From Ruminococcus flavefaciens (GTDB lineage Bacteria > Bacillota > Clostridia > Oscillospirales > Ruminococcaceae), in NCBI GenBank assembly GCA_002310115.1, contig DBYI01000102.1, positions 4,859 to 68,858 of the forward strand: a stretch of DNA of 64,000 bases. The letters run 5' to 3'. The position numbers and the translations under genes are program-made. This document shows positions 1-9,334 of this stretch, piece after piece. Within the stretch, counting starts at the first letter, position 1, and the number at the start of each line of letters is the position of its first letter. The notes beneath the pieces were generated by a model. It made no database searches and was not told where the DNA came from. It saw only the letters and a list, made by a program, of their open reading frames with translations.

Positions 1-50
1 AGACATAATGCAACAACAGCAGTTAGCACGAATGTAAAAATCCTTTTCAT
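1..50 (-). CDS. 5' end of an exported protein (runs off the window)
   Basis: An ATG at 50 on the minus strand opens a reading frame beginning MKRIFTFVLTAVVALC, a typical signal-peptide start with two basic residues followed by a hydrophobic core. A GGAG ribosome binding site sits about 7 bases upstream. The rest lies outside the window, so the product cannot be named. It lies 54 bases after the stop of the NAD(P)HX repair gene on the same strand and may be co-transcribed with it. Confidence 0.55.
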   Translation of the reverse strand, partial: MKRIFTFVLTAVVALC

Positions 51-103
51 AATACCAGCTCCAATCAAAGTATCGAAAATTAATTTTCACATCCGACCGC
101 AGT

Positions 104-1810
104 TTATACGGTCATATTATTCTTCTTTTCTCTTAGTAAACCAAAAGCGTCGGGCAGGTTTCCGATGATATCACGTGGAAGCATAGCATCCATACCCAGC
201 TTTTGAGCCGCAGCATCTCCTGCAAGGCCATGCATATACACTCCTGCACAGGTGCCATCGAATATTCCACACCCTTGTGCAATAGCAGCTCCTATCATAC
301 CTGCAAGGACATCTCCGCTACCGCCCACACTCATACCTGCATTACCCGTATGATTTGCAGCTGTGGAATGACTGTCAGCAACAACTGTGCCAGCTCCCTT
401 CAACACAACCGTTATGCCAAACTGTTCCGCGTACTTTTCAGCTGCGATAAGCCTGTTCTCGGCTATCATCTCGGTACTGCAATTAAGCAAACGAGCCATT
501 TCACCCATATGTGGAGTAATAATTATGTCTGTCTGCTTCTTCATTAGAATGTTTATGTCCTTTGCGATGCAATTTATTCCATCAGCGTCAATTATTACAG
601 GACATTCTGCAGTCTGAGCCACAAATTTCGTAAGCTCTATCGTATCGAGAGTAACCCCTATTCCGCAGCCGATAACCACAGCATCTGCTTTTTTCATAGC
701 TTCTGCAATTACTTCCTTGCTGCTGTCGTAGAGCATAAAACCATAATCATCACTTTCAAGTTCGATGAACGTAGCCTCAGGAGCAAGCACAGATACCGTA
801 TCTATGCACTTTTCCACAGAGGCAAGTCTAACCAGTCCTGCGCCGCTACGAAGAGCTCCGAGAACTGAAAATGCCGCCGCACCACGCATTGAGGAACTAC
901 CTGCAATAACTAGCACATTTCCGAAGCAACCCTTATGAGCATCCCTTTCACGCTTTGGCGGATATGCAGCAAGGAAATTCCTTTCGATACGGAAATACTT
1001 CCTTTCACCGTCCAGTATTTCAAGAGCTGTATTTGGGATTCCTATATCTGCAATAGTCACCTTTCCACAGAACTTTTTCAGTGGGAACTGAGACATTCCC
1101 GACTTGATAAATCCGAATGTAATAGTCTCATCAGCCTTGAATATGCCTGCCGAAGCTGTTCCTGTAGCGCTGTTTCCGCCGCTTGGCACATCCACCGCAA
1201 CACGGTAAGCGCCAGAGCCAATGCCGAATATACCAACAGTGTCCTTATCAAGCTGTCCATGAAAGCCAGTCCCGAAAACTCCGTCAACAAGCACCTGTGC
1301 TCCTACTATTGCGCCCTTGATAAGTCCCATTCTGCGTTTTTCTGCCAAAAGGATGTCATCTAGTGGATTACGATCATGACTGTCGTCCGAACCATCACCG
1401 CTTCTCGGTTGAATGGTCATATAATCAAGCTCTGCCGCTTCAATAGCAGCTTCAACGTTGCCGCTGCGGAAGCCTTCAATAAAGTTTATGCGTTCTCTTG
1501 GAAGTCTGCTCAGCATTTCCTGAGCGAGAAGAGATTTCGGAAGTCCCCCTATGTGAACAACTGTTATCATGTAGCCCTTATATACAAGAATATCCGCCGC
1601 GGCAAAACAATCACCGCCATTGTTTCCCGTACCTGCAAGGAATACTATAGAGCATTCCTCAGGCGGTAACTTTGCTTCACTCTGGCAATAACCATCGATA
1701 AGATCAGCAAGCTTCCTGCCTGCATTCTCCATGAGCTGTCTCTTGGAAACGCCCAGTTTCTCGGAACGCTCTTCCAATCTGCTCATTTGCTTTGGTGTAA
1801 CAATCTGCAT
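104..1810 (-). CDS. nnr: Bifunctional NAD(P)H-hydrate epimerase / ADP-dependent NAD(P)H-hydrate dehydratase
   Basis: This cytosolic metabolite-repair enzyme reconverts damaged, hydrated NADH and NADPH: the epimerase equilibrates the R and S forms and the dehydratase removes water using ADP. The N-terminal half is a YjeF_N epimerase domain with the nucleotide-binding motif GTGNNGGDCFAAA near residue 60 and DGVFGTGFHG near residue 176. The C-terminal half is a ribokinase-like YjeF_C domain with GNVLVIAGS near residue 297 and NAGMSVGGSGDVLAGM near residue 510. At 568 residues it is longer than the usual 490-510; part of the excess is a polar insert (Asp/Ser/Arg-rich, about residues 134-150) inside the epimerase domain. 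The start has a GGGGAGG ribosome binding site 7-8 bases upstream. The preceding gene ends 57 bases upstream on the same strand. Confidence 0.93.
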   Translation of the reverse strand: MQIVTPKQMSRLEERSEKLGVSKRQLMENAGRKLADLIDGYCQSEAKLPPEECSIVFLAGTGNNGGDCFAAADILVYKGYMITVVHIGGLPKSLLAQEMLSRLPRERINFIEGFRSGNVEAAIEAAELDYMTIQPRSGDGSDDSHDRNPLDDILLAEKRRMGLIKGAIVGAQVLVDGVFGTGFHGQLDKDTVGIFGIGSGAYRVAVDVPSGGNSATGTASAGIFKADETITFGFIKSGMSQFPLKKFCGKVTIADIGIPNTALEILDGERKYFRIERNFLAAYPPKRERDAHKGCFGNVLVIAGSSSMRGAAAFSVLGALRSGAGLVRLASVEKCIDTVSVLAPEATFIELESDDYGFMLYDSSKEVIAEAMKKADAVVIGCGIGVTLDTIELTKFVAQTAECPVIIDADGINCIAKDINILMKKQTDIIITPHMGEMARLLNCSTEMIAENRLIAAEKYAEQFGITVVLKGAGTVVADSHSTAANHTGNAGMSVGGSGDVLAGMIGAAIAQGCGIFDGTCAGVYMHGLAGDAAAQKLGMDAMLPRDIIGNLPDAFGLLREKKNNMTV

Positions 1811-1867
1811 ATATACGACCTCCCCTTTTAGCTTTTGACGCTGAAATATATTATTAACTCAGTTTAT

Positions 1868-2389
1868 TCACATCTGCTTCGTTCTAAGTTTTGCAGGAAG
1901 GAACTTCTTGATATTCTCAAGCATTCTCTCATCAGGAACGAAGATGAGCCTTGCCGCGCCCACAGATTCATCAGTAAAGTCTGCATAATACTCGTGCGAA
2001 GCTATATTGTCTGTTGCCATTATAATTGTCATATCGTCGGTCTCTTCCATACCGTCTTCGTATTTACCGAAATCCGTAAACTTCCTGATGTTTGTAGAAA
2101 GCATTTCATGGCGCTTCTTCTTGGCAATAATTTTATCTACATCAAGGTCACCGTTGGTAAAAGTATATTCGTATTCCACGTAAGTATTCTGCACATAGTA
2201 ATAAGTTCCGTAACCTGCAACTGCTGAAAGTGCAAATCCTAGTAGCATTATCAACGGACGTCTTGCCAAAATTGCAAGAAGCAAAAGTGCAATAGTAAAT
2301 AGGATACCAACTATCAGCATTGCTATCCTTCTTGTCTTATCGGCATTAGTTTCGTTCTTTTTCACGAGCTGTTCAGCAAAATTATCCAT
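1868..2389 (-). CDS. Small membrane protein, DUF6106-like
   Basis: A 173-residue protein with a charged N-terminal tail (about 25 residues) and two adjacent hydrophobic segments at about 24-42 and 46-67. A soluble C-terminal domain of about 105 residues, rich in acidic and aromatic residues, follows. The pattern resembles the uncharacterised DUF6106 proteins of Ruminococcaceae, but that assignment is from memory. No catalytic motif is visible. A CGGAGAA ribosome binding site precedes the ATG. It lies just upstream of nnr on the same strand and is probably in the same transcript. Function unknown. Confidence 0.8.
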   Translation of the reverse strand: MDNFAEQLVKKNETNADKTRRIAMLIVGILFTIALLLLAILARRPLIMLLGFALSAVAGYGTYYYVQNTYVEYEYTFTNGDLDVDKIIAKKKRHEMLSTNIRKFTDFGKYEDGMEETDDMTIIMATDNIASHEYYADFTDESVGAARLIFVPDERMLENIKKFLPAKLRTKQM

Positions 2390-2538
2390 TTTATATTCTC
2401 CGTTTCTATTTTTTGGTCATGTAATTATATGATAACACATTTTCCGTCAGATTGCAACAAATCAGTTCAAAATTTTCAATTGCTTCATCTTTTTTTCACA
2501 AGTGTATATCCAACACGAAAAAAATTTCAAAAAAGCCC

Positions 2539-2567
2539 TTGATTTTTTCTGAAACCGCGTATATAAT
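2539..2567 (+). promoter_or_regulatory. Sigma-A promoter of pheST
   Basis: A -35 box TTGATT at 2539-2544 and a -10 box TATAAT at 2562-2567 are separated by exactly 17 bases. They sit just before the T-box leader, so transcription would begin near 2574. Confidence 0.75.
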
Positions 2568-2573
2568 AAGTTT

Positions 2574-2820
2574 ATAACCCGATGACTGAGAGAGTAAGAA
2601 TGCAGGAGTTTCTTCAGAGAGGAGCAAAAAGGTGAAAGTGTTCCGTAACGACGCATCCCGAAGTTCACTCACGAGGGGCGGAACGGAAGCTGCTGTTTTA
2701 GCTGTTGTAGGTTACCGACGTAGGTCTGCGTTAAAGGCAAGAGAGTGTCGGCTCTCCTGACAATGGGTGGTATAAAAGCAAGGTTTAAGTCTTGTCCTGT
2801 TGGACAGGACTTTTTTATTT
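2574..2820 (+). promoter_or_regulatory. T-box riboswitch, phenylalanine-specific, controlling pheST
   Basis: This leader senses uncharged tRNA-Phe and prevents termination ahead of pheST. Visible parts are the AGAGAGTAAGAA stem I base with its AGTA motif, a specifier loop GAAG-TTC-A at 2661-2667 whose codon TTC (2664-2666) is phenylalanine, and the antiterminator T-box AATGGGTGGTA at 2762-2772. The TGGT bulge at 2768-2771 would pair with an ACCA tRNA end, so the discriminator base is A, as expected for tRNA-Phe. A terminator hairpin with a T6 tail follows. Codon, discriminator and downstream gene all agree. Confidence 0.93.
2794..2817 (+). terminator. T-box attenuator terminator ahead of pheS
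   Basis: A 7-bp stem GTCCTGT/ACAGGAC with a 3-base loop is followed by TTTTTT. It is the alternative to the T-box antiterminator and forms when tRNA-Phe is charged. Confidence 0.88.
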
Positions 2821-2845
2821 AGTCTCGACACATAACTTTTTCATA

Positions 2846-2905
2846 GGCTGATGCCCACGTCAGCCTGTACTATATCATTAAGTCTAAAGGAACGATGTGG
2901 GCATC
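2846..2905 (+). repeat. Inverted-repeat element between T-box and pheS
   Basis: GATGCCCACGTC at 2850-2861 and GATGTGGGCATC at 2894-2905 are nearly perfect reverse complements (one mismatch), and GGCTGA/TCAGCC (2846-2851/2860-2865) forms a competing local hairpin. The element lies in the 120 bases between the attenuator and the pheS start. It could be a small dispersed repeat or a second leader structure; the sequence alone does not decide. Confidence 0.5.
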
Positions 2906-2940
2906 GCTCCCTACACACATAATCATTCTGAGGTGAAACA

Positions 2941-3969
2941 ATGAAAGAACAGCTTGAAAAGATCGAAGCGCTAGCAAAACAGGAGCTCAATTCCTGCACA
3001 GAAATAAAAGCGCTGGACGACCTGAGGATAAAATTCCTCGGAAAAAAAGGAGAGCTCACAGCCATACTCAAACAGATGGGTCAGCTCTCTGCAGAAGAAA
3101 GGCCCGTTATCGGTCAGCTTGCAAACAAGGTAAGAGCCGATATCGAAGAAGCACTCAGCAGTAAACTCGCTTCACTGAAAGCAAACGCACAGGCTGCAAA
3201 GCTGGCAGAGGAAAAGATTGACATCACTCTCCCAGGCAAGCACTCTCCTTTCGGCAAACTTCATCCACTTACCAAGGTAGAAAACGAGATTAGAGAAATA
3301 TTTATTGGCATGGGATTCAATATCGCCGACGGTCCTGAAATTGACGATGATTATCACGTTTTCGAGGCACTCAATCTTCCGCCGGATCACCCTGCAAGAG
3401 ATACTCAGGATACATTCTATATTGAGGGTACAAACGAATCCGTGCTTCTCCGTACACAGACTTCATCTGTACAGGTTCACGTTATGGAGAACCAGAAGCC
3501 CCCTATCCGTATCATATCACCAGGACGTGTTTTCCGTTCGGACGCAGTTGATGCAACACACTCTCCTCTCTTCCACCAGATAGAGGGTCTCGTAGTTGAT
3601 AAGGGAATTACAATGAGCGACCTCAAGGGCACTCTCGAAATGCTTATGAAGAAGCTCTATGGCAACGACTGCAAGCTTCGTTTCCGTCCTCATCATTTTC
3701 CATTTACAGAGCCAAGTTGCGAGGTAGATATCAGCTGTTTCAACTGCGGTGGAAAAGGCTGCTCAATGTGTAAAGATGAAGGATATATTGAACTCCTCGG
3801 TGCAGGTATGGTACACCCCAAGGTACTTGAGAACTGTGGTATTGACAGCAATGAGTACTCGGGTTTCGCATTTGGTCTTGGACTTGAGCGTATGGTAATG
3901 GGTCGCTACGATATAAACGACCTTCGTTTGCTCTATGAGAACGACGTAAGATTCTTAGAGCAATTTTAA
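2941..3969 (+). CDS. pheS: Phenylalanine-tRNA ligase alpha subunit
   Basis: The catalytic subunit of the cytosolic alpha2beta2 enzyme that attaches phenylalanine to tRNA-Phe. The 342-residue length is normal for the family. The N-terminal coiled-coil tRNA arm (about 1-90) is followed by the class II synthetase core, with motif 2 around FRSDAVDATHSPLFHQIEG and motif 3 GLGLERMVMGRYDI near the C-terminus. A cysteine cluster CFNCGGKGCSMC (about residues 260-271) is present. A GAGGTG ribosome binding site precedes the ATG by 5 bases. pheT follows after 68 bases; both are governed by the Phe T-box. Confidence 0.98.
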   Translation: MKEQLEKIEALAKQELNSCTEIKALDDLRIKFLGKKGELTAILKQMGQLSAEERPVIGQLANKVRADIEEALSSKLASLKANAQAAKLAEEKIDITLPGKHSPFGKLHPLTKVENEIREIFIGMGFNIADGPEIDDDYHVFEALNLPPDHPARDTQDTFYIEGTNESVLLRTQTSSVQVHVMENQKPPIRIISPGRVFRSDAVDATHSPLFHQIEGLVVDKGITMSDLKGTLEMLMKKLYGNDCKLRFRPHHFPFTEPSCEVDISCFNCGGKGCSMCKDEGYIELLGAGMVHPKVLENCGIDSNEYSGFAFGLGLERMVMGRYDINDLRLLYENDVRFLEQF

Positions 3970-4037
3970 ACAATTCATAATGCATCATTTTTCTTCGGAG
4001 AAATGTACCGATTATAGATATTGAAAGGAAATAAGAT

Positions 4038-6494
4038 ATGAATTTATCTATGAAATGGCTCGGCGATTACGTAAAAGCCGATATGCCTATAAAGGATTTC
4101 TGCCATGCCCTCACAATGAGCGGATCTAAGGTAGAATGCTACGAAAAAGAGGGAAGCAATATCTCCAACGTAGTAGTTGGCAAAATACTCTCAAAGGGAC
4201 CTCATGAAAACGCAGATGCACTCTTCGTATGTCAGGTTGACATCGGCGCAGAAGCCCCCATACAGATAGTTACAAACGCCAAAAATGTAAAAGAAGGAGA
4301 CCTCGTTCCAGTTGCTCTTGATGGAGCTGTTCTACCAGAGGGTAAAATAAAAAAGTGTAAAATGCGCGGTGTTGAGAGCTTCGGTATGTTCTGCGGTATT
4401 GATACTCTCGGACTCACAATTCATGATTTCCCATACGCAGACCCAGAGGGCGTTTTCGTCATTGAAGAGGATTGCAAGCTTGGTGAGGATATCCACACTG
4501 CTATCGGACTTGATGATACTTCGGTGGAATTTGAGATAACATCAAACCGTCCAGACTGCCTTAGTGTTATCGGTCTTGCAAGAGAAACAGCCGCTACTTA
4601 TGGCACAGAACTCAATGTTAAGGCTCCTGAGTTCAAGGGTGTTGATGGTGATATCAATGCAATGCTTAAAGTCGATATCCACAACACAGAAAAGTGTCAG
4701 CGCTACTGTGCAGGTATTGTAAGGAACGTAAAGATAGGACCTTCACCAAGATGGATGAGAGAAAGACTCCGTGCAAGCGGTGTTCGTCCTATTAATAACT
4801 TCGTTGATATCACAAACTACGTCATGTTGGAATATGGCCAGCCTATGCACGCTTTCGACCTCAGATACGTTGAGGGAGCTCATATTAATGTCCGCAATGC
4901 TAAGAATGGCGAAAAGATAATGACTCTCGATGGTGTTGAACGTGAGCTCACAGAGGATATGCTTGTTATCGCAGATGAAAAGAAACCTGTTGCTGTTGCA
5001 GGTATCATGGGCGGCGAGTATAGCGGAATCATGACTGATACAACAACTGTAGTATTTGAGTCAGCATACTTTGAGCCAACACAGGTTAGGCGTACATCTA
5101 AAGCTCTTCGCCTTAAGTCTGACGCTTCTTCACGCTACGAAAAGGGCGTTGACAGACTTATCTCCATGACCTGTCTAAAAAGAGCTTTCCAACTCGTTGA
5201 AGAGCTTGGTGCTGGAGAGGTCCTCAACACAGTCATCGACTGTGACTATACCGACAAAACTCCTGCAACTGTTGATTTCAGTGCTGAATGGATAAACAGT
5301 TTCCTTGGAACCGATATCTCCGAGGCTGATATGATAAAGTACCTCGAACGCCTTGATTTCAAGGTTGAGAACGGAATGGTAATAGCTCCGTCATTCCGTA
5401 TAGATATTGGCTGCAAGGCTGATATTGCAGAGGAAGTTGCTCGTATCTATGGTTACAACAATATTCCATCAACAGATTTCCGCGGTGTAGCAAGAGCAGA
5501 GTTCACGGATGAGCAGAAATTCGTCCGCACACTTAGAAACACAGCTGTAGCTCTTGGCGGTTACGAAATTGCCACCTACTCATTCGTATCGCCTAAATAC
5601 TTTGACAAAATAAAGCTTCCTGCCGACAGTAAGCTCCGCAAGGTTGTCAAGATCGTAAATCCTCTTGGCGAGGACACCAGCGTTATGAGGACTTCCACTA
5701 TTCCATCTATGCTAGATGTACTCTCATTCAATTACAACAATCGTAATGAGAAGGCATGTCTATTTGAAATATCAAAGGAATACATCCCGGCTTCAGAAGA
5801 AAAGCCTTTCATAAACGGAGATACTCTTGCAAATAACGGCAAACAAAAGCACCAGTACAGCTATTCTCTCCCTGATGAACCTCAAAGACTTACAATAGGT
5901 ATGTACGGTGGCGAATCCGATTTCTACACTCTCAAGGGTATGATAGAACAGATCCTTGCAGAGCTTAAGATAGATGACGTTGAGTATGTCCGCGCTAATG
6001 ACAACGACATTTTCGACGAGAAGTACGCTCTCCACCCAGGCAGAAGTGCAGTTATTCTCAAGGACGAAACTCCACTCGGTATCATGGGTGAAGTTCATCC
6101 TGAAGTACAGGAAACATACGAGATAGGCGTTAAGACATATGTTGCAAAGCTAAACATTCCAGAGCTTATGTCAGCTGCAGCTGAGAAGATAACTTATCAG
6201 CCTCTGCCGAAATTCCCTGCAACTACTCGTGATCTCAGTCTCCTTGTTGATGAGGATATGCCTGTTGCCGAGCTTGAAAAGGCTATCAAGAATGCTATCG
6301 GAAAGATACTTGAAAAGGTAACACTCTTCGACGTATATCGCAGTGATGATATGAAAAATAACGGTAAAAAGAGTATTGCTTACTCCATTTCTATGCGTTC
6401 ACATGAAGGTACGCTCACTGACGAACAGGCAGACGGCGCTATGAAACGTGTACTGAAAGCTCTCAACGCTATCGGAGCAGAGCTCCGTGGTTAA
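4038..6494 (+). CDS. pheT: Phenylalanine-tRNA ligase beta subunit
   Basis: The beta subunit recognises and positions tRNA-Phe and carries the editing site that removes mischarged tyrosine. Its 818 residues fit the full-length bacterial form. In order: an EMAP-type tRNA-binding domain (about 40-155), the B3/B4 editing domain, a B5 domain, a class II-like core, and a C-terminal ferredoxin-fold anticodon-binding domain (from about 720, starting PLPKFPATTRDLSLLVD). A GAAAGGAAATAAG ribosome binding site precedes the start. It is the last gene of the transcript, with a terminator about 45 bases after the stop. Confidence 0.98.
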   Translation: MNLSMKWLGDYVKADMPIKDFCHALTMSGSKVECYEKEGSNISNVVVGKILSKGPHENADALFVCQVDIGAEAPIQIVTNAKNVKEGDLVPVALDGAVLPEGKIKKCKMRGVESFGMFCGIDTLGLTIHDFPYADPEGVFVIEEDCKLGEDIHTAIGLDDTSVEFEITSNRPDCLSVIGLARETAATYGTELNVKAPEFKGVDGDINAMLKVDIHNTEKCQRYCAGIVRNVKIGPSPRWMRERLRASGVRPINNFVDITNYVMLEYGQPMHAFDLRYVEGAHINVRNAKNGEKIMTLDGVERELTEDMLVIADEKKPVAVAGIMGGEYSGIMTDTTTVVFESAYFEPTQVRRTSKALRLKSDASSRYEKGVDRLISMTCLKRAFQLVEELGAGEVLNTVIDCDYTDKTPATVDFSAEWINSFLGTDISEADMIKYLERLDFKVENGMVIAPSFRIDIGCKADIAEEVARIYGYNNIPSTDFRGVARAEFTDEQKFVRTLRNTAVALGGYEIATYSFVSPKYFDKIKLPADSKLRKVVKIVNPLGEDTSVMRTSTIPSMLDVLSFNYNNRNEKACLFEISKEYIPASEEKPFINGDTLANNGKQKHQYSYSLPDEPQRLTIGMYGGESDFYTLKGMIEQILAELKIDDVEYVRANDNDIFDEKYALHPGRSAVILKDETPLGIMGEVHPEVQETYEIGVKTYVAKLNIPELMSAAAEKITYQPLPKFPATTRDLSLLVDEDMPVAELEKAIKNAIGKILEKVTLFDVYRSDDMKNNGKKSIAYSISMRSHEGTLTDEQADGAMKRVLKALNAIGAELRG

Positions 6495-6539
6495 TTCCTG
6501 GTGTATAACTTCAGAACGAACCAACTAAATCAAATTAAT

Positions 6540-6571
6540 AGGGTTGCCTTTTGTGGGCAACCCTTAATTTT
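6540..6571 (+). terminator. Rho-independent terminator of pheST
   Basis: The stem AGGGTTGCC/GGGCAACCCT, with a TTTTGT loop, is followed by TAATTTTTG. It lies about 45 bases after the pheT stop. Confidence 0.88.
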
Positions 6572-6705
6572 TGCACAATAACGGCACAGTATTTTTTTAT
6601 ACATGATACAAAATTCGAAATGCATATATGATGTAAATGATTCCACGTTTGATTCCTTTAGTTTATATATATTATACAGTTGATCTTATATTGCATAGTG
6701 ATAAT

Positions 6706-6741
6706 AAAAAAGTCCGCAAACAGTCAAAATGCCTGCGGACT
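6706..6741 (-). terminator. Rho-independent terminator of asnS-asnA
   Basis: On the minus strand an AGTCCGCAGGC/GTTTGCGGACT hairpin is followed by TTTTTT. It closes the asnS-asnA transcript and faces the pheST terminator. The bases between the two terminators (6572-6705) are AT-rich and hold no gene that I can see. Confidence 0.88.
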
Positions 6742-6767
6742 ACGTTATAATATGTAATTTTCAGAAC

Positions 6768-7778
6768 TCAGAGAAGTGTGATTCCGTTCTTAGCACACGT
6801 CTCAATCATTTCGTCAGACCATATTGAGGACTGTACTTCACCGATATGAGCCTTTTCAAGCAGGAACATGCAAAGTCTTGACTGACCGATACCACCACCA
6901 ATTGTAAGAGGCAGCGTGCCGTTAGCTATCATCTGATGATACTTGTACTGCATTCTGTCTTCTGCTCCGCACTCTGCAAGCTGCTTTTTCAGGGACTCTT
7001 CGTCAACACGGATACCCATAGAAGATATTTCAAGTGAATCGTCAAGTACTTCGTCCCAGAAAAGAATATCACCGTTCAGCGACCAATCATCATAATCAGG
7101 AGCTCTTCCATCATGCTTTTGGCCGCTGGCAAGCTTTCCACCTATCCCCATAAGAAATACGGTACCATGCTCCTTTGTAATAAGGCGCTCACGCTCGTGT
7201 CCTGTTTTATCAGGATACTTATCCTCAAGTTCCTGAGTAGTTATAAAGTAAGGCTCATCGCAGACCTTTGCTGCTAACTGAGGATAGCGGAGACCAACTT
7301 TTCTTTTTGTATAGGCAATAGCTTTTACTACTGATTTTACAGTATCCTTAAGGAACTGGATATTTCTCTGCTCACGTGTAATGACCTTTTCCCAGTCCCA
7401 TTGATCAACAAAAATCGAATGAGTATTGTCCGTATCATCATCACGACGGATAGCGTTCATATCAGTATAGATGCCCTCACCAGCACTATAACCGTAACGA
7501 TAGAGAGCCATACGCTTCCACTTTGCAAGAGACTGAACCACCTCAGCTTCTGCAGCTATTTCTTTTATGTCGAAATCTACCTTGCGCTCTACACCGTTAA
7601 GGTCATCGTTAATACCGCTGCCCTTCTTAACAATCAGTGGAGCCGATACTCTATCCAGCGTAAGAGCAAACGAGAGCGCCTGCTGGAATATGTCCTTAAT
7701 ATACTTTATAGCGTGCTGAGTTTCTCTCAGCGTGAGGGCTGACTTGTAGCCCTCAGGAATATACAGCTTTTTTGACAT
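6768..7778 (-). CDS. asnA: Aspartate-ammonia ligase (asparagine synthetase A)
   Basis: AsnA makes asparagine from aspartate, ammonia and ATP in the cytosol. The 336 residues match the family length, and the fold is that of class II synthetases. Recognisable segments are the N-terminal LTLRETQHAIKYIKD, the ERKVDFDIK region near residue 65, DQWDWEKVI near residue 125, and the glycine-rich LTIGGGIGQSRLCMFLL close to the C-terminus. An AAAGGA ribosome binding site lies about 13 bases before the ATG, slightly far. It follows asnS by 144 bases with no terminator visible between, so both are probably read from the Asn T-box promoter. Confidence 0.96.
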   Translation of the reverse strand: MSKKLYIPEGYKSALTLRETQHAIKYIKDIFQQALSFALTLDRVSAPLIVKKGSGINDDLNGVERKVDFDIKEIAAEAEVVQSLAKWKRMALYRYGYSAGEGIYTDMNAIRRDDDTDNTHSIFVDQWDWEKVITREQRNIQFLKDTVKSVVKAIAYTKRKVGLRYPQLAAKVCDEPYFITTQELEDKYPDKTGHERERLITKEHGTVFLMGIGGKLASGQKHDGRAPDYDDWSLNGDILFWDEVLDDSLEISSMGIRVDEESLKKQLAECGAEDRMQYKYHQMIANGTLPLTIGGGIGQSRLCMFLLEKAHIGEVQSSIWSDEMIETCAKNGITLL

Positions 7779-7922
7779 GATAGATCACTTTCCTTTACTT
7801 GATATTTTTTACAGAGAACAGCGCCATTGATGCTCCCTGTGCTGTACAATTAGTGATTGGTAATAAGTCATTATTAATTAATCTAGAACGTCATACACTA
7901 CTTACCAATATTTGAATTTGAT

Positions 7923-9293
7923 TTAACGTATAGAGCCGACTGTTCTTGGGAAGAGAATAACGTCACGAATATTTGCCATACCTGTTGTGTACATTATAAG
8001 TCTCTCAAAACCAAGACCGAATCCACCGTGAGGTACTGAACCGAACTTTCTAAGGTCGAGGTAGTCACTGTAGAGATCGAGATTCATCTTTCTCTCATTC
8101 ATAGCAGCAATGAGCTTCTCATAATCAGCCTCACGCTCGCTACCGCCAATAATCTCGCCAACGCCCGGAACAAGCAAATCAACAGCAGCAACTGTCTTTC
8201 CATCTGGGTTTTGCTTCATGTAGAATGACTTTATCTCCTTCGGATAATCTGTTACAAAAACAGCCTTCTTGAATACCTTTTCGGAGAGGTATCTCTCGTG
8301 CTCTGTCTGAAGATCACAGCCCCATTCTACAGGATATACAAAGTTCTCACCTGACTTCTTTAGAAGCTCAATAGCCTCTGTATAGGTTACTCTTGCGAAA
8401 TCATGAGAGATCAGCTCCTCAAGACGTGCAATAAGTCCCTTTTCAAAATGAGCATCGAAGAACTTCATATCATCTGGACATGTGTCAAGAAGCTTGCGGA
8501 TAACATATTTCAGCATATTTTCAGCTATCTCGATAACGTCATCTAGTTCTGCAAAAGCAACTTCAGGCTCGATATGCCAGAATTCTGCAAGGTGCTTTGG
8601 AGTATTTGAATTTTCAGCTCTGAACGAAGGACCAAATGTATATATCTTACCCATAGCCATTGCAGCCATTTCACCCTCAAGCTGGCCAGATACTGAAAGT
8701 CCTGCCTTCTTGCCAAAGAAGTCATCAGCATAGTACTCTTCCTCATTCTTATAGTCCTTGCTATATCCAATAGTCGTTACCTGGAACATTTCGCCTGCGC
8801 CCTCACAGTCACTGCCAGTGATAAGAGGAGTATTTACATAAACATAATTGTGCTTCTGGAAGTATTCATGTATTGCAGCCGCAAGTACCGAACGAACTCG
8901 CCATACAGCATTGAATGTATTCGTTCTGCCTCTGAGATGAGGTATAGTACGTAAAAATTCGAGAGTATGACCTTTCTTCTGAAGCGGATAATCGGTAGGA
9001 GCATCACCAAGTACAGTTATTCCTTCCGGAGTAGCGTTTATTTCTACAGTTTCATTTCTGCCCTCAACTGCTGTACCAGTTATCTTTACGGACATTCCTA
9101 CTCTTGGCTCCTTGAAATCAGTGTCTCCCTTATCAACTACAACCTGTACGTTTTTGAGTGAAGTACCGTCATTAACTTCAACAAAGGCAACACTTTTGGA
9201 GTTACGTGATGTACGTACCCAGCCGCAAACAGTTACCTCTTTGCCGATATAATCTTTGGTTGTGATGATTTCCTTGACATCAATGTGCTTCAT
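7923..9293 (-). CDS. asnS: Asparagine-tRNA ligase
   Basis: A class IIb synthetase charging tRNA-Asn. The N-terminal OB-fold anticodon-binding domain occupies about residues 10-115 (GKEVTVCGWVRTSRNSK). The catalytic core has motif 2 FRAENSNTPKHLAEFWHIEPE and motif 3 GFGLGFERLIMYTTGMANIRDV, ending in LFPRT. The start is taken at 9293 rather than the in-frame ATG at 9302, because the AAAGGA ribosome binding site is only 1 base from the upstream ATG but 10 from this one, giving 456 residues. Direct charging of Asn together with AsnA next door means this cell does not depend solely on the Asp-tRNA-Asn transamidation route. Confidence 0.96.
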   Translation of the reverse strand: MKHIDVKEIITTKDYIGKEVTVCGWVRTSRNSKSVAFVEVNDGTSLKNVQVVVDKGDTDFKEPRVGMSVKITGTAVEGRNETVEINATPEGITVLGDAPTDYPLQKKGHTLEFLRTIPHLRGRTNTFNAVWRVRSVLAAAIHEYFQKHNYVYVNTPLITGSDCEGAGEMFQVTTIGYSKDYKNEEEYYADDFFGKKAGLSVSGQLEGEMAAMAMGKIYTFGPSFRAENSNTPKHLAEFWHIEPEVAFAELDDVIEIAENMLKYVIRKLLDTCPDDMKFFDAHFEKGLIARLEELISHDFARVTYTEAIELLKKSGENFVYPVEWGCDLQTEHERYLSEKVFKKAVFVTDYPKEIKSFYMKQNPDGKTVAAVDLLVPGVGEIIGGSEREADYEKLIAAMNERKMNLDLYSDYLDLRKFGSVPHGGFGLGFERLIMYTTGMANIRDVILFPRTVGSIR

Positions 9294-9334
9294 AATAAAC
9301 ATTTCCTTTCATTATTTAATTCGCACAGGACGAG

